Notes: generated from the letters alone by a model not told the origin. DNA of 64,000 nucleotides from Lactuca virosa (GCA_928212115.1 CAKMRJ010000001.1:367170795-367234794); one strand, 5' to 3'; positions 32,457 through 43,662 are shown, counted from the first letter of the stretch. Translations and numbers: made by a program.

Positions 32457-32485
32457 TTTGTGACTGGGATAACGAGGATCACAAA
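32457..32485 (-). other. RE6 leader hairpin II
   Basis: TTTGTGA and TCACAAA form a 7-bp stem around the 15-nt coding-strand loop TCCTCGTTATCCCAG. RE11 and RE12 have TCCTCGGCATCCCAG at the same place. Confidence 0.75.
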
Positions 32486-32545
32486 CAAGATGTGAATAAT
32501 CAAGCAAATTAGCTTGGTACTCTCGATGTTATTTATTATCTCCTT

Positions 32546-32579
32546 TTAATGTATCGGTTAGCCACACGCGCACCATTAA
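32546..32579 (-). other. RE6 leader hairpin III'
   Basis: TTAATG and CATTAA close a loop that reads, on the coding strand, close to GTGCGCGTGTGGCTAACCG. In the other copies the closing arms differ but still pair. Confidence 0.65.
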
Positions 32580-32628
32580 TCAATGATAATTTTCGAGACA
32601 CCCACTACCACCCTTTATTAGTCCCCCA

Positions 32629-32662
32629 TTAGTGTGGCGGTTAACCACACACGCTCCACTAA
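32629..32662 (-). other. RE6 leader hairpin III
   Basis: TTAGTG and CACTAA close a loop with coding-strand GAGCGTGTGTGGTTAACCG. The same arms and loop occur in RE11 and RE12. Confidence 0.7.
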
Positions 32663-32721
32663 CGACTTATAAAGTGTAATGTGCAATTTCATGGGTTAGC
32701 ATACAAATCCACATTTTTTAT

Positions 32722-32766
32722 AAAGTAACTAAGATTGGGATTTTAATAAAAATGTTTAGTTACTTT
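32722..32766 (-). other. RE6 leader hairpin IV
   Basis: AAAGTAACTAA and TTAGTTACTTT form a perfect 11-bp stem around a 23-nt AT-rich loop ending CCCAATC on the coding strand. Confidence 0.75.
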
Positions 32767-33575
32767 TAATAGCATTATACTTTTAATAATAGTTAATTTG
32801 TCCTATCAAACCCGTTCAGCTAACGACCCTCCACCACACAGGAGAGCGGTGGGTGAGAGTGGACACCCATTCAACGACAATTTTATAGGCCGCTTCCTTA
32901 TACCCTCTTTATAACATGGTTTCGTGAATGAGGCCTACTATTGATTTGACTGACTTTGTACTTATACATATAGTAATAATTAAACTTTTAATTTTACATA
33001 TAGTATAATGTGTATTTTCAAACCTTTCAAAATACTAGGTTTAATATTTAAATTTTGAAAATTAAAAAAATAATAATTTAAAATTAAAATTAAACCAAAT
33101 CATTTAATAATTATCTATTAATTAAACATTTAATTAATTATATTAAATCAAATGAGGATTATCCAATTAAATTAATCAAATAATTTAATCCTAATCCTTA
33201 CCCCTAATTTTCGAAAAAAATAGGTATAGGATTTATCCAATTTTATAATTATCCTATTTAATCAGATAAACTAACAATTACCAAAAATTAGGAAACCCTA
33301 TCCACACATACCATATTTTCAAAAATTGCTAGCTTGGGGAGGAAGGTAAGGATTTCAATCCTTACTTTAAAATCAAAACTAGGGAGGCAAGAAACCCTTG
33401 CCCAAAATCAATTACTTGGGAGGCAAGGTAAGGGTTTCATCCCTTACCAAAATTTTGAAACTTAGGTTCCAAGAAACCGTAATTTCGAAATTCTTGGCCT
33501 AGAGGGTTTAATTTCCAAAAACCCTAATTTGATCAATTCAACAATCATAGCAATTCAATTGAAAACAAACCTAAC
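32767..33575 (-). other. RE6 leader, upstream part
   Basis: Noncoding, AT-rich DNA between primer site and hairpins. It holds the conserved blocks GAGGGTCGTTAGC and GGCCTCATTCACGAA (coding strand) shared with RE11 and RE12, and a small stem GGGTG/CACCC at 32851-32868. Several GGAGGCAAG-type short repeats occur at 33370-33440. Confidence 0.6.
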
Positions 33576-33587
33576 GCTCTGATACCA
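33576..33587 (-). other. RE6 primer-binding site
   Basis: GCTCTGATACCA is the reverse complement of TGGTATCAGAGC, the initiator tRNA-Met site, one base from the LTR edge. Confidence 0.9.
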
Positions 33588-33588
33588 G

Positions 33589-34345
33589 TAATGGGTTTTA
33601 GACATTACAAAAAAAACTTAAAACCCTTAAGTGTGCATGCAACCTAAAACATGATTTATGTTTTCTCTATTGAACCTATAACTATGAACATCAAAACAAG
33701 AACCCAAAGATCCCTAGGTATTTTCGAAAAATACTAAAGAGGAAGGGTTACATACATTTTTGTTCTTCTGGAAGCAAGCACCACGATTGTCGTGCTTCTA
33801 ATGGTTCACACCCAAGCTAGAAAGAAGGATGAGGAGGAGAGATGAGGGAGGAGAATTTGGTTTCTCTTATAATACAAGTGGCCATAAATTACAAGGCGTA
33901 AAGGATTTTATATAGTCAAGTAGGAAACCCTAGATAAGCCCCAAACTAATATAATATTATTATCTTGTTTTGGTAATTATCTAGCTTCCTAATTATCTTC
34001 CAAGGATAATTCTAGACCCCTAGAATCTACCTCAAAATTTTCGAAGGTATTAACGAGGTTCTAGAATGCCTCTTGCTCAACTATTGAACAATTACACTTT
34101 AGTCCCTGTACTTTTAATTAATTCCATTAATCCCAAAATTAATTCCAATTAATTATCAATTAAATATTACTATTTCTAATTAATATATTATTCTCATAAT
34201 ATATTAATAAATTATTTATTTAATTTATTAATCAAATAATAAATCAACATCCTTTATATGTGTCAATTTAGAAACTAAACTATATTCCAATCCGTGAAAT
34301 CAAGATCCAAAATTGACTCTGTTTAGGCAACATTATCTGAATTTA
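33589..34345 (-). repeat. RE6 5' LTR, right end lost
   Basis: It begins TAATGGGTTTTAG beside the primer site, like the RE12 LTR end read in reverse. The block 34080-34240 matches the RE3 LTR at 4010-4180. The expected end ...CCTAATCCAACA is absent; a TG/TA microsatellite starts at about 34346 instead. Confidence 0.75.
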
Positions 34346-34360
34346 GTGTGTGTGTGTGTG

Positions 34361-34413
<53 letters not shown>
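34346..34413. repeat. TG/TA compound microsatellite
   Basis: (TG)n at 34346-34361, (TA)n at 34361-34398, then (TG)n again running into the RE7 LTR start. A second long (TA)n tract lies at the other edge of RE7. Confidence 0.9.
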
Positions 34414-34417
<4 letters not shown>

Positions 34418-37400
34418 ACATCCCCTAATTTCTCTGCCAGAAAAGACCGATTTCGTTTATGCTTTTTAAAATAAAATCAGAGAAATCTTTTTAAAAGATG
34501 TTGCGGAATTGGTCCCCAAAACAAAACATGATAAAAGTTTGTCAAAACCTTTCTTTAAGAAATATATAATTTCCTTTTATATCAAAACATTAGGATGTCA
34601 TGTTCCGATACAGATCAAAAGCATAAAAACCACATTATAAGCCTTACAACAGTTATTTATAACTACTGGCCTATAATCCAAAAAATCACTCATCATCATC
34701 ATCCGACTATGCTCGGGGTCCACTACCTGTAATATAAAAAGCTGAGTGGGTCAGGCTTGGAAGCCTGGTGAACATATAGGGTTTTCAACCCACAATAAAT
34801 AAATAACTCTTTAAGTTTATCAATCAACAAATAATTTATTAATTTCATCAACCAAAAACAACCCTAATTACCCATTCCCGTTATCCTCACCTTATGTCCC
34901 TAGAACAATTATCACAAGGGACCTAGCCTAAGGACTTTCATTAGGGGTGACAACATTGCTTCGGGGGTTCCTCAACAATTTATGTCAAATAAGGCAACCA
35001 AAGGGGGTGACAACACTGCTTTCCTCAGCAATTTATGTCAAACAAGACAACCTAACATAAAACAACCAGTAAGGTGACAACATTGCTTTCTTCAGCAATT
35101 TATGTCAAATAAAACAACCGATAGGGTGACAACATTGCTTTCCTCCGTAATTTATGTCAAATAAGGTAAACACCGGGGTGACAACATTGCTTTTCCCTTA
35201 GCAATTTATGTCAAATAAACAACCAATAAGGTGACAACATTGCTTTCTTCAGCAATTTATGTCACATAAGACCACCTGACATAAAACAATCAAAATGGTG
35301 ACAACATTGCTTTCCTCAGCAATTTATGTCAAATAAAACAACCAACGTGGTGACAACACTGCTTTCCTTAGCAAGGTGACAACATTGCTTTCTTTAGCAA
35401 TTTATGTCAAATAAAACACCGGGGTGACAACATTGCTTTTCCCTTAGCAATTTATGTCAAATAAACAACCAATAAGGTGACAACATTGCTTTCTTCAGCA
35501 ATTTATGTCAAATAGGACCACGTGACATAAAACAATCAAAATGGTGACAATATTGCTTTCCTCAGCAATTTATGTCAAATAAAACAACCAACGTGGTGAC
35601 AACACTGCTTTCCTTAGCAATTTATGTCAAATAAAACAAACATGGGGGTGACAACATTGCTTTCCCAAAGCAATTTATGTCAAATAGGCACGAAGTCACA
35701 TCGTCGCCAAGGTTTACACAACAGGCACTAAGTCCATAGCTGCCAACGTACTAAATCCATAGCTACCAACGTACATCTATACTATACTAAATTCACACCT
35801 ACTAACGTACATCTATAATGTACGAAATTCATAGCTACTAACGTACATCTATACTGTACTTTTATCCCTCATACTTTATCTACCCATGTTTTACCCAACA
35901 TATTCGAAGATAAAATATATATATACATTTTAAATCATTTTAAACATGTATAAAACATTCATTCAACACCCATCTCGAATAAACAAACAACATATATACA
36001 CATAGCACGTATTTTATATAAAATACTTCATATCTATGTGTAAGATGAAAGTGACTACACACTCACCTGATTTAATGAAAATCGGGCAGCAATTCGTTTC
36101 CTAAAACGATCGTTTCTAATAAAACCGGGAGTTTTATTGAGAAACCGGGCTCTGCGAAGGGTCAGGCTTCGAAACCGAAAAGATAAATTTTCCGGGTCTT
36201 TGGGCACTTCAGGGCGTGTTCCGAGTGTTGGAAATGATCTTGGGGCTTCGGGGGAGGTCGAAATAGTGAAAATATGAGTTTAGGGGTGAAAAATGCCCAT
36301 GTTTCTAATTCTAGCCGGGAGATCTCGCAACCCCCCCCCCCTTTATAGGGTGCGAGACCGAAGATCAATGGCTGAGGAAGCTCCACGCGGCAGCAGATGC
36401 GAGCCTCGGATCCGGAGGAAAGGCTGTTGGCTGCGAGGTTTGGAACATGTGGCAGAACGGGCGAGACTCGGATGCGAGATGGGTGCGTGCCGGCCTCGAA
36501 TTGGTCCAACACATCGGACACGGGGCGAAGTCAGAAGCGAGGCACGTCGGAAGGCCATTGGACTGCACCCTCAGTCAAATCAGCAATCAACACGCGTCGG
36601 ACTCAGCGGGTGACTCACCGAGATTGGCCTTATCCTTGCGAGATTCCTCAGAAATTGTGCCCAATTCTTCTAAAATCCATAACTTTCGCATACGGGCTCC
36701 GTTTTTTACGTTCTTTATATGCACGCGTATGTAAAATTACGCTCTGCAAATTTTGTTTAGACTTCGTCGGCTAATTTTGACTTTAATTTTTATATTATTA
36801 TTTTTAACAGACCGGGACAGGAAATCCGTTAAAAATTCATAACTTCTTCATCCGACGTCCGTTTTCGTCAGACTTTTTACCGTTGTGCTACTATTTACGA
36901 GACCTTCGATTCTCGTTTAGGTCGTGTCGGCTAAAAATCACTCGATCTAAAATTCGAGTTTTTAGCTATCTACTACTAAGCTGAAACTTCGAAAAATCAT
37001 AACTTCCTCATACGAAGTCAGATTTGGGCGTTCTTTTTATACATACTCTCGGTTTAACGAACACTACGAGTTTCGTTTAGATAACTAAGGCTAAAAAGTA
37101 GTTTATCAAAAAACTCAGTTTTTACGACATTCGGCACCGTGCCGGTTTGTCGCGAAACTTCGACAGGTCATAATTTCTTCATTATAACTCGGATTTCAGA
37201 ATTTTTTATATATCCGTAATCCTTGTCACGACCACTACAACTTTCTTAATAAATATCGGCTTTATCTAATATTTATTTTCGACGCTCATTTTTAATCTTA
37301 ATTAATTAAATCCTAATAATTAAGCATAAAACACATAAAACACATAATATTCACATAATCCATTTTCATTTCTCCAAAATGAGTCACAAAGGTTAACCTA

Positions 37401-37448
37401 GACTATCATGTCAATATTAATGCCTAGCCTAGAAACACGGGCATTACA
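34414..37448 (-). repeat. RE7 3' LTR
   Basis: + strand start TGTGACATCCCCTAATTTCT, end GGGCATTACA. It carries the 14-copy hairpin array (34946-35695), an 11-C run (36331-36341) beside CCTATAAAG (a TATA-like site for the minus strand) and a GC-rich stretch (36360-36610). It is about 300 bp longer than its partner, which is accounted for by extra array units. Confidence 0.9.
34946..35695. repeat. Tandem hairpin-unit array, 14 copies, RE7 3' LTR
   Basis: Units of about 47-66 bp start GGTGACAACATTGCTTTC and end AGCAATTTATGTCAAATA. Within each, TGACA...ATTGCT pairs with AGCAAT...TGTCA, giving a hairpin with a short variable loop. A block of about four units around 35176-35375 is repeated at 35423-35622, which is a second-level duplication. 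Confidence 0.9.
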
Positions 37449-37465
37449 ATTCTCTCCCCCTTAGA
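37449..37465 (-). other. RE7 polypurine tract
   Basis: ATTCTCTCCCCCTTAGA on the + strand gives a purine-rich tract on the coding strand, directly upstream of the 3' LTR. Confidence 0.8.
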
Positions 37466-37602
37466 ATGATTACGTCCCCGTAATCATACATCAGCAAACA
37501 AATACGGGTAGCGACTCACCATGTCACTCTCCGTTTTCCCCAATTGAGATTTGGCCCATTCGTATGTTTCCAACACACCAGCACTAAATCGACCATCTTG
37601 CG

Positions 37603-37884
37603 TCACAACTTTTTAGTCTTACGGTTAACGGTTGCCTCAGGTTCTTCAATTAACCTCTTGTTCTCATCCAACCAAAATTCAGAAATGGGAATTATGTCGG
37701 GTACGTCTCCCGTGAACTTCCTCAAATAACACACATGAAAGGTGTTATGAATACCCCCTAGTTCTTCTGGTAATTCTAGCTTGTAAGCTTGACTCCCTAT
37801 CCTCTGATGAACTTTAAACGGTCCAATAATCCTTGGACTCAACTTTCCCGAACCAGGTAACATACCTATCATAGTCGGACTCAA
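37603..37884 (-). pseudogene. pol: RE7 integrase C-terminal remnant
   Basis: A 93-codon frame contains GKLSPRIIGPFKVHQRIGSQ, AYKLELPEELGGIHNTFHVC and YLRKFTGDVPDIIP. This is the tail of Gypsy integrase just downstream of the DDE core; in chromoviruses a chromodomain may follow. The DDE core, RNase H and RT upstream are absent; gag sequence is met only 0.4 kb away. It ends 138 bp before the polypurine tract. Confidence 0.8.
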
Positions 37885-38291
37885 TTTGATATGACCTCTA
37901 GGGTCGGAATAACAATCATCTTCTTACTTATTACCGAAACGAAGGTAATGAAATACTCGAACAATAACGAAATCAATTTCTGGCTTCTTGGTAACCTTGC
38001 GACTTTCCTTGATCCAAGTACGAGTCCTGTGCTTCCGGTAGTATAGGTCTCTACTACCATTCACACCTACTCCTACTCGTCCCAAGTATTGTCTCACAGT
38101 TCTCCAAGTCACCATACAAGAATTTCACATAGTCATTCAATTCATCAGATGACAAAACCAGGGTTTATATTATTTCTTAAAATAATTACACAGAGGTTCG
38201 AGTTTACCCTATACCACGCCTCTAATAGGCTACACCATATGTTACTAACTACATTGCTACTTTATATTTGGGCTCTGGGAATATAAAGTCC
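37885..38291 (-). other. RE7 junction segment between gag and integrase tail
   Basis: No protein domain is recognised. The segment contains the stem-loop motif (38021-38067) that in RE2 and RE9 lies upstream of gag. Its presence downstream of gag here suggests that RE7 arose by recombination or template switching and not by one simple deletion. Confidence 0.55.
38021..38067 (-). other. Gypsy stem-loop motif, copy 2
   Basis: GTAGTA and TACTAC arms around TAGGTCTC, preceded by AGTCCTGTGCTTCCG and followed by CATTCACACCTAC. RE9 has GGTCCTGTGCTTTCA and CTTCCACACCTAC around the same arms. Confidence 0.7.
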
Positions 38292-39525
38292 TTACTCCTG
38301 ATCCCTTGTATTTCCATCTGCTTCATTAAGGATCATTTGGAATGCCTTTGGTTTTGGTTTTAGTGGAACATTGGGCATTGCTGTCTCTTTCTTCTTTGGG
38401 CAGTCTTTTGAAATTTGCCCTTCCTCGTTACATCGATAGCACATCTTCTTGTTGGACGGACACTTGTTGGCATAATGCCCAGTCTTCCCACACTTGTAGC
38501 AGGTCACCTCTTCGCTACATTTCCCGAAGTGCTTCTTTTTGCACTTCTCGCACCATTTTGCTTCGCCTTCTCCTCCTCCAGACTTTGAGAATTTTCTTTT
38601 CTCGTTGGACCCTGAAGTCCTTTCAAACTTTCTTTTCTCGCCAACTTCAATCTTGTTGGCGGCTCTTCCCTTAATCATATTTTCTACAGACTTGGCAGCC
38701 CAGATAGCTGTCTCAAAAGTAAGTGTCTGACGTACTGGCACCGCATACTCCCATGGAAGTCCCTTTGCGTACCTGTCAATTTTTGCCAGCTCATTTGGGA
38801 CAAAACACAAAGCAAACTCCATTTTGTCTGTGAAGTTATTCGTATACTCGTCAACGGTTATACTCCCCTTCTTCAATGTTAGAAATTGGTTTTCTAACTC
38901 AAGTATGTTTTGGGCCGAGCAGTACTTGCGCTTAAAGTGCACCAAGAACTCTGCCCAAGTCAGTTACAGTGGCTCATTAGGGCTTAGGGTTTTCCCCAGA
39001 GTGTTCCACCAACGAGCAGCACTACCCCTGAACTGACGTACTGCAAATGTGGTTTGTAACTTGCCTTGGCAACCACAAGTCATGAAAGCCAACTCCATTT
39101 CCGAGATCCAGTCCATTACTCCGACAGGATCTTCTTTTCTAGTGAAGTTCGGTGGCTTGCAAGTCATAAAGTCCTTATACTTGCACCCATTTCTCTCCAC
39201 TCTACCCTTGTGGTTATTTCTCCTAACCACAAGTGGTTCACTATGACCAACCGATCTGCTGATGTTCCGTTCTTCAGATCGATCGTCATTTAATTAACAT
39301 TGTTCAACAGGAACTGAAGGTTCATCCCTGTTGTTCAGCAACATTTGCCTCAATTCCTCCCTTTGTTCAGCCAACATGGTCTGAATCATAATTCGTACCG
39401 CAGCCATAGTGATGGGTTCTGGTGCAGCTCCTACTATAGGCACCTGTTCCACCACTTGGGGTTAAGGTTGCTGATTTCTATTTACATTTCCAGCTCCACT
39501 TCGGGTTCTTGCTATTATAATCTAT
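38292..39525 (-). pseudogene. gag: RE7 gag with three zinc knuckles
   Basis: From the start region SGAGNVNRNQQP (about 39500) through PPNFTRKEDPVGVMDWISEM and FAVRQFRGSAARWWNTLGKT (38964-39230), the retrotransposon capsid domain. An in-frame stop (38964-38966) separates it from the continuation with HFKRKYCSAQNILELENQFL and AKIDRYAKGLPWEY (38292-38945). Three cysteine motifs follow: CEKCKKKHFGKC, CYKCGKTGHYANKC and CYRCNEEGQISKDC; the last has Gln where the knuckle His is usual. A second stop lies near 39297. If those stops are real, full-length gag is not made. Confidence 0.87.
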
Positions 39526-39868
39526 ACGCCAAATTAGGTGAATTTAAACCTTTATTCACGACATGTATTTAAATTCTCCTTATCACTCCGAAACGTTACA
39601 TGTTAGTTCTAATATCGTAATCGTACGCTTAGAAACCTACACACATAAGGTTTCCAGATCCGGTCGGCAACAGACCATGGATCCGAACAAATAATGGCAT
39701 ATATGGCAAACATATAACATTTAGCACATAAAAGCATTTTAGGCATCTTTCCTAAAATAAACTAGTGCTTGTGTCTAAAATATGGTAGACACTCATCTCA
39801 CAATCATCACTTAGCATTCTAAATTTAAGTCTAGAAATCCTACAAATTCCTAATTCGCTTAAACTAAT
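39526..39868 (-). other. RE7 5' leader
   Basis: About 340 bp of noncoding DNA between primer site and gag on the minus strand. No hairpin motif of the RE9 type is found here, where it would be expected. Confidence 0.6.
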
Positions 39869-39880
39869 GCTCTGATACCA
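39869..39880 (-). other. RE7 primer-binding site
   Basis: GCTCTGATACCA, reverse complement of the initiator tRNA-Met site, 2 nt from the LTR. Confidence 0.9.
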
Positions 39881-39882
39881 AC

Positions 39883-42614
39883 TGTGACATCCCCTAATTT
39901 CTCGGCCAGAAAAGACCGATTTCGTTTATGCTTATTAAAATAAAATTAGAGAAATCTTTTTAAAAGATGTTGCGGAATTGGTCCCCAAAACAAAACATGA
40001 TAAAAGTTTGTCAAAACCTTTCTTTAAGAAATATATAATTTCCTTTTATATCAAAACCTCAGGATGTCATGTTCCGATACAGATCAAAAGCATAAACAAG
40101 ACATTATAAGCCTTACAACAGTTATTTATAACTACTGGCCTATAATCCAAAAATCACTCATCATCATCATCTGACTATGCTCGGGGTCCACTACCTGTAA
40201 TATAAAAAGCTGAGTGGGTCAGGCTTGGAAGCCTGGTGAGCATATAGGATTTTCAACCCACAATAAATAAATAACTCTTTAAGTTTATCAATCAACAAAT
40301 AATTTATTAATTTCATCAACCAAAAACAACCCTAATTACCCATTCCCGTTATCCTCACCTTACGTCCCTAGAACAATTATCACAAGGGACCTAGCCTAAG
40401 GATTTTCATTAGGGTTGACAACATTGCTTCGGGGGTTCCTCAGCAATTTATGTCAAATAAGGCAACCAAAGGGGGTGACAACACTGCTTTCCTCAGCAAT
40501 TTATGTCAAACAAGACAACCTAACATAAAACAACCAGTAAGGTGACAACATTGCTTTCTTTAGAAATTTATGTCAAATAAAACACCGGGGTGACAACATT
40601 GCTTTTCCCTTAGCAATTTATGTCAAATAAACAACCAATAAGGTGACAACATTGCTTTCTTCAGCAATTTATGTCAAATAAGACCACGTGACATAAAACA
40701 ATCAAAATCGTGACAATATTGCTTTCCTCAGCAATTTATGTCAAATAAAACAACCAACGTGGTGACAACACTGCTTTCCTTAGCAATTTATGTCAAATAA
40801 AACAAACATCGGGGTGACAACATTGCTTTCCCTCAGCAATTTATGTCAAATAGGCACGAAGTCACATCGTCGCCAAGGTTTACACAACAGGCACTAAGTC
40901 CATAGCTGCCAACGTACTAAATCCATAGCTACCAACGTACATCTATACCGTACTAAATTCACACCTACTAACGAACATCTATAATGTACTAAATTCATAG
41001 CTACTAACGTACATCTATACTGTACTTTTATCCCTCATACTTTATCTACCCATGTTTTACCCAACATATTCGAAGATAAAATATATATACATTTTAAATC
41101 ATTTTAAACATGTATAAAACATTCATTCAACACCCATCTCGAATAAACAAACAACATATATACTACACATAGCACGTATTTTATATTAAAATACTTCATA
41201 TCTATGTGTAAGATGAAAGTGACTACACACTCACCTGATTTAATGAAAATCGGGCAGCAATTCGTTTCCTAAAACGATCGTTTCTAATAAAACCGGGAGT
41301 TTTATTGAGAAACCGGGCTCTGCGAAGGGTCAGGCTTCGAAACCGAAAAGATAAATTTTTCGGGTCTTCGGGCACTTCGGGGCGTGTTCCGGGTGTTGGA
41401 AATGATCTTGGGGCTTCGGGGGAGGTCGAAATAGTGAAAATATGAGTTTAGGGGTGAAAAATGCCATGTTTCTAATTCTAGCCGGGAGATTTCGCAACCC
41501 CCCCCCCCTCTTTATAGGGTGCGAGACCGAAGATCAATGGCTGAGGAAGCTCCACGCGGCAGCAGATGCGAGCCTCGGATCCGGAGGAAAGGCTGTTGGC
41601 TGCGAGGTTCGGAACATGTGGCAGAAGGGGCGAGACTCGGATGCGAGATGGGTCCGTGCCGGCCTCGAATTGGTCCAACACATCGGACACGGGGCGAAGT
41701 CCGAAGCGAGGCGTGTCAGAAGGCCATTGGACCGCACGCTCGGTCAAATCAGCAATCAACACGCGTCGGACTCAGCGGGTGACTCATCGAGATTGGCCTT
41801 ATCCTTGCGAGATTCCTCGGAAATTGTGCCCAATTCTTCTAAAATCCATAACTTTCGCATACGGGCTCCGTTTTTTACGTTCTTTATATGCACGCGTAGG
41901 TAAAATTACGCTCTACAACTTTCATTTAGACTTCATCGGCTAATTTTGACATTAATTTTTATATTATTATTTTTAACAGATCGGGACAGGAAATCCGTTA
42001 AAAATTCATAACTTCTTCATCCGACGTCCGTTTTCGTCAGAATTTTTACCGTTGTGCTACTATTTACAATTCCTTCGATTCTCGTTTAGGTCGTGTCGGT
42101 TAAAAATCACTCGATCTAAAATTCGAGTTTTTAGCTCTCTACTGCTAAGCTGAAACTTCGAAAAATCATAACTTCCTCATACGAAGTCAGATTTGGGCGT
42201 TCTTTTTATACATACTCTAGGTTTAACGAACACTACGAGTTTCGTTTAGATAACTAAGGCTAAAAAGTAGTTTATCAAAAACTCACTTTTTACGACATTC
42301 AGCACCGTGCCGGTTTGTCGCGAAACTTCGACAGGTCATAACTTCTTCGTTATAACTCGGATTTCGGCATTCTTTATATATATGTAATCCTTCTCACGAC
42401 CACTACAACTTTCTTAATAAATATCGGCTTTATCTAATATTTATTTTTGACGCTCATTTTTAATCTTAATTAATTAAATTCTAATAATTAAGCATAAAAC
42501 ACATAAAACACATAATATTCACATAATCCTTTTTCATTTCTCCAAAATGAGTCACAAAGGTTAACCTAGACTATCATGTCAATATTAATGTCTAGCCTAG
42601 AAACACGGGCATTA

Positions 42615-42616
<2 letters not shown>
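39883..42616 (-). repeat. RE7 5' LTR
   Basis: It starts TGTGACATCCCCTAATTTCT and ends GGGCATTACA, like the partner at 34414-37448. It carries an 8-copy array, an 11-C run at 41498-41508 and the TATA-like site CTTTATAGGG. Outside the array the two LTRs are very similar. Confidence 0.9.
40414..40855. repeat. Tandem hairpin-unit array, 8 copies, RE7 5' LTR
   Basis: The same units as at 34946-35695 but without the block duplication and with one unit reading AGAAATTT in place of AGCAATTT near 40563. Six fewer units explain nearly all of the 301-bp LTR length difference. Confidence 0.9.

Positions 42617-42696
<80 letters not shown>
42617..42696. repeat. (TA)n microsatellite
   Basis: About 79 bp of uninterrupted TA repeats directly after the RE7 5' LTR end. 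Confidence 0.95.
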
Positions 42697-42699
<3 letters not shown>

Positions 42700-43220
42700 T
42701 CATAGAGTATTAGGTATCCAATATACATTCATCTTTTCACTAATAATACTTCTATTATTATTATCATGTAATAATGTAGTATATCTTTACTATATTATAA
42801 AGCAATATCTTGAATGTCTTAAATACAAGTTATAAAGCCTAAATTACAATCAAAAGAAACATCTCTTAAAAACCTTATCTTCAAAAACAACTTATATGGC
42901 ATGATGTCCATACATCTTTTGTGGGACCTATATTTTTAAGACCGACGTTCTCTTTTAAAATTAGGAAGAAGAAATCATGAACTTTCATTATGTCGTAAAC
43001 TAATCTAAACCACTAAATATGAGTTGGTCTTATTGAAACTTTTCATCAAATGTTTAATCTGTGTCAACATAAATCCGCCAATCAAATCTAAGCTCGTGAA
43101 AGTATATATACCATGTTCACACATTTTCAATCTCAAACATATCAGTCTTTCTTTAAGATACTACTTTATCCCCCTTTACAAACTATATATTCTATCTCTG
43201 AAAAACTCTATGACCTAAAC
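42697..43220. other. Unassigned AT-rich spacer
   Basis: No LTR end, primer site, retroelement protein motif or tandem repeat was recognised. Short ORFs (for example 43024-43218) have no familiar domain. This is the best candidate for non-retroelement DNA in the window, though an old unrecognised repeat is equally possible. Confidence 0.45.
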
Positions 43221-43662
43221 TGTAACGCCTGGTTCCTGGTATGCATTTAAATTATTTATTTATTCATTTCGGAAGGGCAAATTGACGAGTTAGTGGTCCT
43301 AACTCGTTGAGTAGAAGGCAGAATATATGTGGGTTTTAAGTGAGCTACTCGACGAGTCAAAGTCTTGACTCGACGAGTAGCACAGTCTGGATGAAACCCT
43401 AATCTTTAGGGCTTGCACCCTATTTAAGCATCATATCTGGCCTCCACCCCAGCCTCCATCACCTCCAAACCCTAATCTCAAAACCCTAATCAACCTTTAG
43501 TGATCTTGAGCTATTTCTTTCCATTTTGTGATTTAAAGATAGAAGAAGGAAGCAAGGACTTGGAGTTGCAGAAGGAAGGCTGAAGATCTAGAGCTTGGGA
43601 CTCATTTCTGTCTTGATAACGGTGTAAAGCTTATACCTTGGCTTCTATTCACTTAGATCTTC
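43221..43662 (+). repeat. RE8: Gypsy LTR start, interrupted by RE9
   Basis: It starts TGTAACGCCTGGTTCCTGG, a Gypsy-type LTR start. ACTCGACGAGT motifs are at 43347-43357 and 43368-43378, and a TATA-like CTATTTAAGC is near 43430. It stops at TCTTC (43658-43662), where RE9 begins, and no continuation is seen in the window. Orientation is assigned from the TG start and TATA position; the rest of RE8 should lie right of the window. Confidence 0.65.

Larger units (their letters stand above)
27353..34345 (-). mobile_element. RE6: Copia pseudo-element
   Basis: On the minus strand: 5' LTR, tRNA-iMet primer site, 1.4-kb structured leader, gag, pol, 3' noncoding region, polypurine tract and only about 49 bp of 3' LTR. 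Protein and leader sequences are close to RE3 and RE11. Both ends are incomplete: the left at the RE3 junction, the right at the microsatellite beside RE7. Confidence 0.85.
34414..42616 (-). mobile_element. RE7: Gypsy deletion derivative with about 3-kb LTRs
   Basis: Two long LTRs (34414-37448 and 39883-42616), tRNA-iMet primer site, gag, a short integrase C-terminus and polypurine tract, all on the minus strand. The internal part is only about 2.4 kb. Protease, RT, RNase H and the integrase core are missing, so it would need proteins from elsewhere. The integrase tail and gag resemble chromovirus (Tekay/Del-like) elements. No 5-bp target duplication is seen (GTGTG versus CTATA). Confidence 0.88.

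Noticed and set aside
34946..35695. CRISPR-like array
   Set aside because: Regularly spaced similar units occur, but the repeats are most of each unit, the spacers are also similar, and the array is inside paired LTRs of a plant retrotransposon.
36293..36774. Several overlapping ORFs in a GC-rich stretch (also 41442-41943)
   Set aside because: The same ORFs appear in both RE7 LTRs, overlap in several frames on both strands and contain no known domain; they follow from local GC content.
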